Position numbers and translations under genes: made by a program
NCBI RefSeq assembly: GCF_019904175.1
Contig: NZ_CP061913.1
Coordinates: forward strand, 1,116,001 to 1,180,000
Direction: 5' to 3'
DNA length: 64,000 nt
From: Dactylosporangium vinaceum
GTDB lineage: Bacteria > Actinomycetota > Actinomycetes > Mycobacteriales > Micromonosporaceae
The notes under the pieces: model-generated
The model's database searches: none
What the model saw: the letters and a program-made list of their open reading frames with translations, nothing else
What the model was told of the DNA's origin: nothing
In this document: positions 17,674 to 26,744 of the stretch, piece after piece
Position numbering within the stretch: position 1 is the stretch's first letter
Layout of the letters: every line of letters starts with the position of its first letter

Positions 17674-18450
17674 ATGAGCGAGCCCAAACGCAGCCGTCCG
17701 CGAGAGCGGCATCGTGGGATGGTGACGTTGCGCCGCGACGCGATCCCGCCCAGCACGGCCGACCAGCGACTGCTGGACTCTCACCTGCGCCACGAGTGGA
17801 AGACCAAGGACGCCTGGCGGGCCCTGCGCATCCTCAGCGAGTTCGTCGAGGGCTTCGACACCCTGGCCGACCTGCCGCCCGCGGTGAGCGTCTTCGGTTC
17901 GGCCCGCAGCAAGCCCGACAGCGCGGAGTACCGCCTCGGCGAGGAGCTCGGCGGCGCGCTGGCCCGGGCCGGTTACGCCGTGATCACCGGCGGCGGGCCG
18001 GGCGTCATGGAGGCCGCGAACAAGGGCGTGGCCGACGCCGGTGGGCTGTCCATCGGGCTCGGCATCGAGCTGCCGTTCGAGCAGGGCCTCAACGACTGGG
18101 TCGACATCGGGATCGACTTCCGGTACTTCTTCGCCCGCAAGACCATGTTCGTGAAGTACGCCCAGGCGTTCGTCGTGCTCCCGGGCGGGTTCGGCACGAT
18201 GGACGAGCTGTTCGAGGCGGTCACGCTCGTCCAGACCCGCAAGGTCACGCGCTTCCCGGTGGTGCTGATGGGCACCGCCTACTGGCAGGGCCTGCTCGAC
18301 TGGATGACCAACACGATGCTGCCGGACGGCAAGATCGGGCCGGAGGACCTCCAGCTGCTGTACCTCACCGACGACGTCGAAGCCGCGGTCCAGCACATCC
18401 GCGATGCGGCCGAGCACCTCGACGAGGACAAGCTGGGCGGCGGCAGCTGA
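17674..18450 (+). CDS. TIGR00730-type LOG family Rossmann protein (long form)
   Basis: A 258-residue nucleotide-binding-fold protein related to LOG phosphoribohydrolases. The two family motifs are present: GGGPGVMEAANKGV (residues ~108-121) and PGGFGTMDELFE (residues ~170-181). The long N-terminal extension is typical of this subgroup. The ATG at 17674 is used; a GTG three codons upstream is also possible. Its TGA overlaps the ATG of the next gene, a second LOG paralogue, so they are co-translated. LOG enzymes hydrolyse nucleoside 5'-monophosphates; the physiological substrate here is unknown. Confidence 0.88.
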   Translation: MSEPKRSRPRERHRGMVTLRRDAIPPSTADQRLLDSHLRHEWKTKDAWRALRILSEFVEGFDTLADLPPAVSVFGSARSKPDSAEYRLGEELGGALARAGYAVITGGGPGVMEAANKGVADAGGLSIGLGIELPFEQGLNDWVDIGIDFRYFFARKTMFVKYAQAFVVLPGGFGTMDELFEAVTLVQTRKVTRFPVVLMGTAYWQGLLDWMTNTMLPDGKIGPEDLQLLYLTDDVEAAVQHIRDAAEHLDEDKLGGGS

Positions 18451-19001
18451 TGGCGCGGATCTGCGTGTTCTGCGCCTCCTCGCAGCGGCTCGAGTCGCGC
18501 TGGCTGGACCTCGCCCACGACCTCGGCGTCGAGATCGGCCGCCGCGGCCACGAGCTGGTCTCCGGCGGCGGCTGCGTCGGCATGATGGGCGCGGTGGCGG
18601 ACGGGGCCCGGGCGGGCGGGGGGCGGACCTACGGCGTGATCCCCCAGACGCTCGTGGACCTCGAGGTGGCCGACACCAAGTCGGACGAGCTGGTGGTGAC
18701 CGACGGCATGGCCTCGCGCAAGACGCTGCTCATCGAGCGCGCGGACGCCTTCATCACGCTCCCGGGTGGCCTCGGTACCCTCGACGAGCTCTTCGAGGTC
18801 TGGACGACCGCCACCCTGGACCTGCATCGCAAGCCGATCCTGCTGCTGGACGCGGACGGCTTCTACGGCGGGCTCATGGAGTGGCTGCGCGGCCTGGCCC
18901 GGCAGGAGTTCGTCCGGACCACAGCCCTGTCGATGCTGCTGACCTCGCGCGACGTCGGCGAGTCCCTGGACCTCATCGAGGCCTCGCTCTTGGCCGCGTG
19001 A
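18450..19001 (+). CDS. LOG family protein (cytokinin riboside 5'-monophosphate phosphoribohydrolase type)
   Basis: A 183-residue protein matching the compact LOG form, the class of mycobacterial Rv1205. Motifs SGGGCVGMMGAVADGA and LPGGLGTLDELFE with the catalytic Arg/Glu positions are present. The start ATG overlaps the previous stop (TGATG), giving a tandem pair of diverged LOG genes. adnA starts 13 bases after its stop, so read-through into the DNA repair genes is likely. Confidence 0.9.
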   Translation: MARICVFCASSQRLESRWLDLAHDLGVEIGRRGHELVSGGGCVGMMGAVADGARAGGGRTYGVIPQTLVDLEVADTKSDELVVTDGMASRKTLLIERADAFITLPGGLGTLDELFEVWTTATLDLHRKPILLLDADGFYGGLMEWLRGLARQEFVRTTALSMLLTSRDVGESLDLIEASLLAA

Positions 19002-19014
19002 TTCTATTGGTCGC

Positions 19015-22000
19015 GTGACCGCGACCGCCTCCCCCCGTCGGGCCTACCGGCTCGTGCGGCGCGGTCCCGTCCCGGCCGCCCCGGTCTTCGCGGACCCCTG
19101 GCAGCGGCTCGTCGTGGAGCACACCCGCGGGCCGCTGCTCGTCGTCGGCGGGCCCGGCACCGGCAAGACGAGCACGCTCGTCGAGGCGGTCGCGCAGCGG
19201 GTGGCCGAGGGCGCCGACCCGGAGAAGATCCTCGTGCTCACGTTCGGCCGGCGCGGCGCGGTGCGGCTGCGCGACCGGATCGAGGGGCGGCTGGGCCGGT
19301 CGAGCGGGCTGCGCACGACGGCCGAGCCGATGGTCCGGACCTTTCACGGGTACTCCTTCGGCCTGCTCCGGCGAGCCGCTGTCGAACGGGGGGAGAGCTC
19401 CCCGCGCCTGCTGACCGGCCCCGAGCAGGACCTGGTGATCCGGGAGCTGCTGGCCGAGTCGGCCATCGCCTGGCCGGAGACCCTGCGCAGCGCCCTGACC
19501 ACCCGGGCGTTCGCGACCGAACTGCGCGACCTGCTGCTGCGCGCCGTCGAGCGGGGCGTCCCGCCGGAGGGGCTGGCGCAGCTGGCGAAGGTCCACAACC
19601 GGCCGGACTGGACGGCGGCGGCCGCGTTCTTCCGCGAGTACCTCCAGGTGCTCGCCCTGCGCGACGCCACCGGCCGGGGCTCCGTCGCCTACGACTACGC
19701 GGAGCTGGTCCGGGTCGCGGCCGGGATGCTCGCGGACGATCAGGTGCTGCTCGAACGGGAGCGGCAGCGGCTGGAGTACGTCTACGTCGACGAGCTCCCC
19801 GACACCGACCCGGCCCAGGTCGAGCTGCTGGAGCTGGTCGCGGGCAACGGCAAGCACCTCGTCGCGTTCGCCGACCCCGACTCCTCGACGTTCGCCTTCC
19901 GCGGGGCCGACCCGGCCGTCGTCCAGGACTTCGAGCTGCACTTCCCCCACGCCGTCCAGGTGACGCTGCCCGTGTCGAGGCGGCTCGGCGCGGGGCTGCT
20001 GGCGCCGATCGGGCGGGTCGCGGCCCGGCTGCGGGGACCGTCCCGGCACCGTCAGCTCCAGGCCCAGCGGCCCGGCGGCAACGTGGAGACGCGCACGTTC
20101 GCGTCCGAGACCTCCGAGGCGGCGTTCATCGCCCACCGGCTGCGCGAGGCCCACCTGCTGCGCGGCGTCCCGTGGGCCAGGATGGCGGTCGTCGTGCGCT
20201 CGACCGCCCGGCAGCTCGCGCCGCTGCAGCGGGCCCTGCACACCGCCGGCGTGCCGACCGTCACCGAGGCCGAGGACCTGCCGCTGCACCTGCAGCCGGC
20301 CGTCGCGCCGCTGCTGCTGCTCCTGCGGTGCGCGCTCGACCCGGCCCGGCTCGACGAGGACGCGGCGGTCGCGCTGCTGCACTCGCCGCTGGGCGGGGCC
20401 GACCCCCTCGCGGAGCGGCGGCTGCGGCAGGGGCTGCGGGCACTCGCGCTGGCCGCGGGGGACCGGCGGCCGTCCGGCGTGCTGCTGCTCGCCGCGCTGC
20501 GCGACCCGGCCGAGCTGGCGATGGTCGAGCGGCGCTGGGCCGCCCCGGCCCGCACCGTGGCCGGGCTGCTCCAGGTGGCCCGGGACGCCGCGGCCCGGCC
20601 CGGCGCCACCGCGGAGGAGGTGCTCTGGGCCGTCTGGCAGGGCAGCGGGCTGGCCGATCGCTGGTCGGCGCTGAGCGCCCGGGGCGGGCACCGCGGCGCC
20701 GCGGCCGACCGGGACCTCGACGCGGTCGTGACGCTCTTCGACGCGGCCGCGCGCTTCACCGACCGGCTGCCGGGTGCGGGCACCGACGTCTTCCTCGACC
20801 ACGTCGAGGGCCAGGACCTGCCGGCCGACAACCTCGCGCCGATGGCCGACCGCGGCGACGCGGTGCGCATCCTCACCGCGCACGCGGCCAAGGGCCTGGA
20901 GTGGGACGTCGTGGCGGTCGCCGGGGTCCAGGAGGGCGTCTGGCCCGACCTGCGCCTGCGCGGCAGCGTGCTCGGCTCGGAGCTGCTGGTCGAGGTGCTC
21001 TCCGGGCGGACCATGGAGACGATCGGCCGGCTCTCGGCGCTGCTGGACGAGGAGCGGCGGCTGTTCTACGTGGCCGTGTCCCGGGCCCGGGAGCAGGTGC
21101 TCGTCACGGCCGTCGCGTCGGGTGACGGTGAGGAGCAGCCCAGCCGGTTCCTGACCGAGCTGTCAATCGACGACGAGCAGCCCGCGTTCGAGGCGCCGCG
21201 CCCGCTGACGCTGCCGACGCTCGTGGCCGAGCTGCGGGTGGCGCTCGTCGACCCCGACGTGCCCGAGGCCCGCCGGACCGCGGCCGCCGCGCTGCTGGCC
21301 CGGCTGGCCCGGGACGGGGTGCCCGGGGCCGACCCCGAGAGCTGGTGGGGGCTGCCGGCGCTGTCCGACGAGCGGCCACTCGTCGACCCGGGCGAGCCGG
21401 TGCAGGTGACGCCGTCGACGGTGGAGAGCGTCGAGCGGTGCAGCCTGCGCTGGCTGCTCGAGCGGCACGGCGGGGCGCTTACCCCGTCGCCGGAGCAGTC
21501 CATCGGCAACCTCGTGCACGCCGCGGCGATGCTGGCCGCCGACGCCTCCGCGGACCGGGCGCAGCTGGTGGCCTACGTCGCCGACCGCTTCGACGCGATC
21601 GAGCTCTCGGCCCGCTGGCTGGCCGGGCGGGAGCGGGAGCGGGCCGAGACCATGCTCGACAAGCTCATCGGCTGGCTGGCCGGCAACCCGCGCCGGCTCG
21701 TCGCGATCGAGCAGGACTTCCTGGTCGAGCTGGCCGACCCCGAGGCGCCCGTGGAGATCAAGGGGCGGGTCGACCGGCTGGAGCTCGACGAGCACGGGCG
21801 GCTCGTCGTCATCGACCTCAAGACCGGCAAGTCGATCCCGGCCAACGCCAACCTGGCCGAGCACCCGCAGCTGGCCGCGTATCAGGCGGCGATCGAGCTC
21901 GGCGCGTTCGACGAGTCCTCGGTGGCCGGCGGGGCGGCGCTGGTCCAGCTCGGCGGCGAGACCAACTCGGCCCGGGAGCAGGTGCAGCCGCCGCTGAGCG

Positions 22001-22155
22001 AGGCCGACGACCCGAACTGGGCCCAGGCCCTGGTCCGGCGCACGGCCCAGACGATGGCCGCGTCCACGTTCAGCGCGGTCGTGAACCAGAAGTGCCGGGT
22101 CTGCCCGGTGAAGACGTCGTGCCCCGTCTCGGGCAAGGGCCGCCAGGTCTCGTGA
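19015..22155 (+). CDS. adnA: AdnA subunit of the AdnAB helicase-nuclease
   Basis: One arm of the actinobacterial end-resection motor that processes double-strand breaks for recombination. It has a UvrD-like helicase half with a Walker A loop GGPGTGKTS (residue ~43) and a RecB-like nuclease half with GRVDRLELDEHGRLVVIDLK. The helicase motif II reads DELPDTD rather than DEYQDT, fitting the weaker AdnA motor. Four cysteines (one in VERCSLRW, three in KCRVCPVKTSC) bracket the nuclease as in iron-sulfur AddB nucleases. At 1046 residues it is full length. It starts at a GTG and overlaps adnB by four bases. Confidence 0.9.
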   Translation: MTATASPRRAYRLVRRGPVPAAPVFADPWQRLVVEHTRGPLLVVGGPGTGKTSTLVEAVAQRVAEGADPEKILVLTFGRRGAVRLRDRIEGRLGRSSGLRTTAEPMVRTFHGYSFGLLRRAAVERGESSPRLLTGPEQDLVIRELLAESAIAWPETLRSALTTRAFATELRDLLLRAVERGVPPEGLAQLAKVHNRPDWTAAAAFFREYLQVLALRDATGRGSVAYDYAELVRVAAGMLADDQVLLERERQRLEYVYVDELPDTDPAQVELLELVAGNGKHLVAFADPDSSTFAFRGADPAVVQDFELHFPHAVQVTLPVSRRLGAGLLAPIGRVAARLRGPSRHRQLQAQRPGGNVETRTFASETSEAAFIAHRLREAHLLRGVPWARMAVVVRSTARQLAPLQRALHTAGVPTVTEAEDLPLHLQPAVAPLLLLLRCALDPARLDEDAAVALLHSPLGGADPLAERRLRQGLRALALAAGDRRPSGVLLLAALRDPAELAMVERRWAAPARTVAGLLQVARDAAARPGATAEEVLWAVWQGSGLADRWSALSARGGHRGAAADRDLDAVVTLFDAAARFTDRLPGAGTDVFLDHVEGQDLPADNLAPMADRGDAVRILTAHAAKGLEWDVVAVAGVQEGVWPDLRLRGSVLGSELLVEVLSGRTMETIGRLSALLDEERRLFYVAVSRAREQVLVTAVASGDGEEQPSRFLTELSIDDEQPAFEAPRPLTLPTLVAELRVALVDPDVPEARRTAAAALLARLARDGVPGADPESWWGLPALSDERPLVDPGEPVQVTPSTVESVERCSLRWLLERHGGALTPSPEQSIGNLVHAAAMLAADASADRAQLVAYVADRFDAIELSARWLAGRERERAETMLDKLIGWLAGNPRRLVAIEQDFLVELADPEAPVEIKGRVDRLELDEHGRLVVIDLKTGKSIPANANLAEHPQLAAYQAAIELGAFDESSVAGGAALVQLGGETNSAREQVQPPLSEADDPNWAQALVRRTAQTMAASTFSAVVNQKCRVCPVKTSCPVSGKGRQVS

Positions 22156-25100
22156 CGACCTACGCGCCGATCGAGCTGGCGAAGCTGCTGCGGCTGCCGG
22201 CGCCGACCCAGCAGCAGGCCGACGTGATCGCCGCGCCGGTCGGGCCGCTGCTCGTGGTGGCCGGGGCGGGCTCGGGCAAGACCGAGACGATGGCCTCCCG
22301 GGTCGTCTGGCTCGTCGCGAACGGGCACGTGCGCCCGGAGCAGGTGCTCGGCCTGACCTTCACCCGCAAGGCCGCGGGGGAGCTGGCCCACCGCATCCGC
22401 CAGCGCCTCGGACAGCTGGCGCAGCGCCTTCCGAGGGAGCAGCGGACCGCGGCCGACCTCGGCGCCGGCGAGCCCACCGTCGCCACCTACCACTCCTACG
22501 CGGCCCGGGTGGTGCGCGAGCACGGCGTGCGGGCCGGGTTCGAGCCGTCGACCCGGCTGCTGACCGAGGCCGCCTGCTGGCAGCTCGCCGACGCCGTGGT
22601 CCGCGCCTACGACGGGGACATGACGGCCGTCTCGGCCGCGCCGTCGACAGTCGTCGACGCGGTCCTGCACCTGGCCGGCGACCTGGCCGAGCACCTGCGG
22701 GAGCCGGCGGACGTGGCCGCCTGGACCGGCCGGTTCTTCGCCGAGGTCGGCTCGAAGACCGGGAAGATGGCCAAGCCGGTGCGCGACGTGCTCTCCCGGC
22801 AGCAGGCGCGGCTGCAGCTGCTGCCCCTGATCCGGCAGTACTCCGAGAAGAAGGCGCTGCTGGAGGCGATGGACTTCGGCGACCAGCTGTCGCGCGCGGC
22901 CACCGTCGCGACCGCGCACCCGGAGGTCGGCCAGGTCGAGCGGGACCGGTTCCGCATCGTGCTGCTCGACGAATACCAGGACACCTCACACGCCCAGGTC
23001 GTGCTGCTGCGCGCGCTGTTCGGTGGCGGGCACCCGGTCACCGCCGTCGGCGACCCGTGTCAGTCGATCTACGGGTGGCGCGGGGCCTCGGCGGGTACCC
23101 TCGACCGCTTTCCCTCGGAGTTTGCGCAGCGCAGCGGCGAGCCGGCGGCGCTGCTGTCGCTGACCACCAGCTGGCGCAACCGGCCCGAGATCCTCGACGT
23201 CGCCAACACGCTGTCGGCGCCGCTGCGCTCGTACGGCGCGCGCGTGCAGGAGCTCGCCCCGGCCGACGTGCTCGCCGAGCCGGCCTCGACGGCGACCGTG
23301 CACTGCGCGCTGCTCGACACGTACACCGAGGAGGCGGCCTGGCTGGCCGACCGGGTGCTCGCCTCGTGGCGGCTCGCGGCGAAGGTCGAGCCGGACACGT
23401 TCCCGTACGACATCCCGGTCGAGGACCGGCCCTCGACGGCGGTCCTGGTCCGGACCCGGGCCCAGATCCCGGCGCTGGAGAACGCGCTGCGCTCCCGCGG
23501 CCTGCCGGTCGAGGTGGTCGGCCTGGGCGGCCTGCTGGACACGCCCGAGGTCCGCGACGTCGTGAGCACCATGCGGGTGCTGGCCGACCCGGCCGAGGGC
23601 GCGGCGCTCCTGCGCATCCTGACCGGCCCGCGCTGGCGGATCGGCCCCCGCGACCTGGTCGCCCTCTACCGGCGGGCCCGCAGCCTCGCCGCCGCCCGCC
23701 GCACCGGCGACAGCGCGGCCGAGCCGGAGCTCGCGGACCGGCTGGACGAGGCGGTCCTCGTCGAGGCGCTCGACGACCTCGGCGACCCCGAGCGGTACTC
23801 GCAGGAGGGCCACCGCCGGTTCGCCCGCCTCGGCGCCGAGCTGCGCGACCTGCGCCGGCGCCTCGACCAGCCGCTGCCCGACCTGATCGCCGACCTGGAG
23901 CGGGTCACCGGCCTGGACGTCGAGGTGGCGGCCCGGCCGGGCGACGCCGGCCTGGCCCGCGGCCACCTCGACGCGTTCAGCAACATCGCGGCCCGCTTCG
24001 CCGGCGAGTCGGAGGGGGCGACGCTCAGTGCGTTCCTGGCGTTCCTGGCCGCGGCCGAGAACGAGGAGCGCGGCCTGGCCCCGGGTGAGGTCGAGGTGGT
24101 CGGCGGGGCGGTGCAGATCCTCACCGCGCACGCGGCCAAGGGCCTGGAGTGGGACGTCGTCGCCGTCGCCGGCCTGTGCGCCGACGTGTTCCCCGGGCCG
24201 AGCAACGCCGGCGACCACTGGCTGCGCGGCCTGGGCGTGCTGCCGTTCCCGCTGCGCGGCGACCACGCCGGGCTGCCCGCGCTCGACCTCGACGCGGCGA
24301 GCGACGTCAAGGGCGTGGTCACGGCGCTGGAGGCGTTCACCCGGGACTGGCGCGACCACGACATCCGGGAGGAGCGGCGCCTGGCGTACGTCGCCGTGAC
24401 CCGGCCCCGCCGGCTGCTGCTGGCCAGCGGGTACTGGTGGGGCGAGGGCGTCAAGCGGGCCCGTGGCCCCTCCGTGTTCCTGGACGAGATCCGCGAGCGC
24501 TGCCGGGCCGGGGCCGGGGTCGTCGACGTGTGGGCGGCGAAGCCGGAGGCCGACGCGCAGAACCCGACGGCCGCCGACGTGCCGAGCGCGAGCTGGCCGG
24601 CCGACCCGCTCGGGCACCGCCGCCCGCTGCTGGAGGCGGCGGCCGCGCTCGTCCGCTCGGCCCCTGCGGACGACCGGCCGGGGACGGGCGACCCCCTCGT
24701 CGCCCGGTGGGTCTCCGAGACCGAGCTGCTGCTGGCCGAGCGGGCCCGGCTGGTGCCCCGCTCGACGGTGGAGGTCACGCTGCCCGGGCACCTGTCGGTG
24801 TCGCAGCTGGTGTCGCTGCGCCGTGACCCGCAGCGGCTGGCCCGCTCCCTGCGCCGCCCGCTGCCGGCCCGGCCCGACCCGTACGCCCGCCGCGGCACCG
24901 CCTTCCACCACTGGCTGGAGCAGCGCTTCCGGGCCGAGCGGCTGATCGACCTGGACGAGCTGCCGGGCGCGGCCGACGAGGACGCCGCCCCCGACTCGGC
25001 CCTGGCCGACCTGCAGGCCCGGTTCCTGGCCAGCGAGTGGGCCGACATGGTGCCGCTCGACGTGGAGGTGCCGTTCGCCTCGGTGATCGCCGGGGTGGTG

Positions 25101-25400
25101 GTCCGCGGCCGCATGGACGCCGTGTACCGCTACCCCGACGGGCGCTACGACGTCGTTGACTGGAAGACCGGCGGGCGCCCGGGCGGGGCCGACGCGACGG
25201 CCGCCGCGGTCCAGCTGGCCGCCTACCGGCTGGCCTGGGCCGAGCTGCGCGGGGTGCCGCTGGACCGGGTCGGCGCCGCCTTCTTCTACGTGCGCAGCGG
25301 CGAGACGGTCCGCCCGGCCGACCTGCTCGACGAGGAGGGGCTGCTCGCCTTGATCACCGCGCTGCCCGCCACGGGTCAGGTCACAGCAGTGTCTCAATGA
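22152..25400 (+). CDS. adnB: AdnB subunit of the AdnAB helicase-nuclease
   Basis: The dominant motor and second nuclease of AdnAB, 1082 residues. Walker A is GAGSGKTET (residue ~37), motif II DEYQDTSHAQ, and a late helicase motif LTAHAAKGLEWDVVAVAG. The C-terminal nuclease shows GRMDAVYRYPDGRYDVVDWK. The start GTG overlaps the adnA stop (GTGA), giving coupled translation and the expected 1:1 complex. The phrase LTAHAAKGLEWDVVAVAG is identical in AdnA and AdnB, reflecting common ancestry. Confidence 0.9.
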   Translation: MTTYAPIELAKLLRLPAPTQQQADVIAAPVGPLLVVAGAGSGKTETMASRVVWLVANGHVRPEQVLGLTFTRKAAGELAHRIRQRLGQLAQRLPREQRTAADLGAGEPTVATYHSYAARVVREHGVRAGFEPSTRLLTEAACWQLADAVVRAYDGDMTAVSAAPSTVVDAVLHLAGDLAEHLREPADVAAWTGRFFAEVGSKTGKMAKPVRDVLSRQQARLQLLPLIRQYSEKKALLEAMDFGDQLSRAATVATAHPEVGQVERDRFRIVLLDEYQDTSHAQVVLLRALFGGGHPVTAVGDPCQSIYGWRGASAGTLDRFPSEFAQRSGEPAALLSLTTSWRNRPEILDVANTLSAPLRSYGARVQELAPADVLAEPASTATVHCALLDTYTEEAAWLADRVLASWRLAAKVEPDTFPYDIPVEDRPSTAVLVRTRAQIPALENALRSRGLPVEVVGLGGLLDTPEVRDVVSTMRVLADPAEGAALLRILTGPRWRIGPRDLVALYRRARSLAAARRTGDSAAEPELADRLDEAVLVEALDDLGDPERYSQEGHRRFARLGAELRDLRRRLDQPLPDLIADLERVTGLDVEVAARPGDAGLARGHLDAFSNIAARFAGESEGATLSAFLAFLAAAENEERGLAPGEVEVVGGAVQILTAHAAKGLEWDVVAVAGLCADVFPGPSNAGDHWLRGLGVLPFPLRGDHAGLPALDLDAASDVKGVVTALEAFTRDWRDHDIREERRLAYVAVTRPRRLLLASGYWWGEGVKRARGPSVFLDEIRERCRAGAGVVDVWAAKPEADAQNPTAADVPSASWPADPLGHRRPLLEAAAALVRSAPADDRPGTGDPLVARWVSETELLLAERARLVPRSTVEVTLPGHLSVSQLVSLRRDPQRLARSLRRPLPARPDPYARRGTAFHHWLEQRFRAERLIDLDELPGAADEDAAPDSALADLQARFLASEWADMVPLDVEVPFASVIAGVVVRGRMDAVYRYPDGRYDVVDWKTGGRPGGADATAAAVQLAAYRLAWAELRGVPLDRVGAAFFYVRSGETVRPADLLDEEGLLALITALPATGQVTAVSQ

Positions 25401-25487
25401 TTTGGCAAGGTTCCGACACGCGGCTGTCGGCGGAACCGGCTCCTGCTCGAAGCTGTCTGAGAGGGCATGCGAGGGGGAGTGCTCAGA

Positions 25488-25649
25488 ATGCAGGCACCAC
25501 ACGTACGCGAGGTCGCGCTTGTCGTCGGCGTGGCCACCGCTGGGGTCGTCACCGTCGCGCTGCTCGTCATCGGACCTGTCGCGTCCGCCGACACGCACCG
25601 GTATCCGCAGGTCACGCAGCTGCATCCACCGCCGCAGCCGCAACCGTAA
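25488..25649 (+). CDS. Small 53-residue membrane or secreted protein
   Basis: A short gene after adnB with a convincing ribosome-binding site (GGGGGAG, eight bases before the ATG at 25488). The peptide begins MQAPHVREV, then has one hydrophobic helix (residues ~9-32, ending GPVASADTH) that could be a signal peptide or anchor, and finishes with a Pro/Gln tail. An ATG seven codons earlier is less well placed. No family is recognised. Confidence 0.5.
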   Translation: MQAPHVREVALVVGVATAGVVTVALLVIGPVASADTHRYPQVTQLHPPPQPQP

Positions 25650-25709
25650 GCAAGTTCCCAGGGGTGGCTGGTGGGCGTTCTCGCGTCCGGCTGAGACACT
25701 GGTCCTGAC

Positions 25710-26699
25710 ATGGCCGAGCAGTCCAACCCGTGGGCGACGCCCGACACACAGACCGTTATCGAGCCGGTTCTTGTGCCCGCGTCGCCATCAGCCGTATCCG
25801 CGTCCGCCGCGCCGGCGTCCCCGGTCAGGGTCGCGAAGGGCTACGCGTCCGGGCGCGTCGGGCGGTCGGGGACGCCTCCCGTGGTACCCCCGCCGGATCT
25901 TCCCGACTTCGACCGCGGCGACGACGACGATCCCGTCAAGCGCAACCAGCGGATCATGAAGTGGCTCGGCGGCGGCGCGATTCTGGTCGTGGCGATCGGG
26001 TTGATCGTGATCCTGGTCTCCGTCATCACGAACAACGCCACCACGCCCGGCGGCCTGTTCAACCGGCAGGCCGAGGCGCCCAGCGACACCCGCCCGGAGC
26101 TGGCCCGGCGCTGCCCGCCGCCGAGCATCCCGCCGGACAATCCCAACCCGGGCGGCGAAGAGGTGCCGCCGGGCCCGCGGACCACCGACAGCGAGTCCGG
26201 GATCAGCTACAAGCAGTACGGCGACCCGTGGCACTCGCTCACCTCACCCTGGCGTGACCAGGGTGAACTCAAGATCACGTACAACATCGGGCAGGACTTC
26301 ATCACCGAGCCGGACTACGACGGCTCGGGCGCGGACTACCACGCGACGATCCTCTCCGGCCACGTGCCGGCCGCGGTGAACGACGGCATGGTGCTCGACC
26401 TGCACTGCGTCGGCGACCAGATCGCGGCGGACGTGCGGGTCAGCTTCTACCCCAAGGGCAACCAGCTCGAGCAGCTGGAGGCCAGGGACCTCACGCTCGG
26501 CGGGCGCCCGGCCCGGCTGCTCAAGTTCCGGCTGCACTTCAGCACGCCGGGGCTGCGGGCCAAGAGCGAGCTGGTCTCGATCGCCCTCGTCGACCTGGGC
26601 AAGCCCGAGGCGGCGATCCTGTACGTCTCCATCCCCGACACGCACAAGCAGTTCGACATCGTCGCCGACGAGGCGCCGGAGAGCATCCGCCCCGTCTGA
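25710..26699 (+). CDS. Membrane-anchored protein with Pro-rich N-terminus, unknown function
   Basis: A 329-residue protein: a disordered Pro/Ala/Ser cytoplasmic region (residues 1-80), one membrane helix (about 85-107, GGAILVVAIGLIVILVSVI), then an extracellular domain of ~200 residues that starts after a Pro-rich linker (RCPPPSIPPDNPNPGG). The domain has two cysteines that could pair. It lies 45 bases upstream of a mycosin-like protease gene and is probably in the same operon, which hints at a cell-surface role. No domain name is assigned. Confidence 0.7.
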   Translation: MAEQSNPWATPDTQTVIEPVLVPASPSAVSASAAPASPVRVAKGYASGRVGRSGTPPVVPPPDLPDFDRGDDDDPVKRNQRIMKWLGGGAILVVAIGLIVILVSVITNNATTPGGLFNRQAEAPSDTRPELARRCPPPSIPPDNPNPGGEEVPPGPRTTDSESGISYKQYGDPWHSLTSPWRDQGELKITYNIGQDFITEPDYDGSGADYHATILSGHVPAAVNDGMVLDLHCVGDQIAADVRVSFYPKGNQLEQLEARDLTLGGRPARLLKFRLHFSTPGLRAKSELVSIALVDLGKPEAAILYVSIPDTHKQFDIVADEAPESIRPV

Positions 26700-26744
26700 C
26701 CGGCCGGTTGGCGTCGCTTGCGTCGATCAGGCACGCTGTCGCGC

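Noticed and set aside
21345..22151. Extension of adnB far upstream inside adnA
   Set aside because: The frame is open only as a shadow; the GTG at 22152 overlapping the adnA stop gives the normal AdnB N-terminus.
22986..25643. 885-codon minus-strand frame opposite adnB
   Set aside because: Featureless antisense shadow; AdnB motifs on the plus strand are complete.
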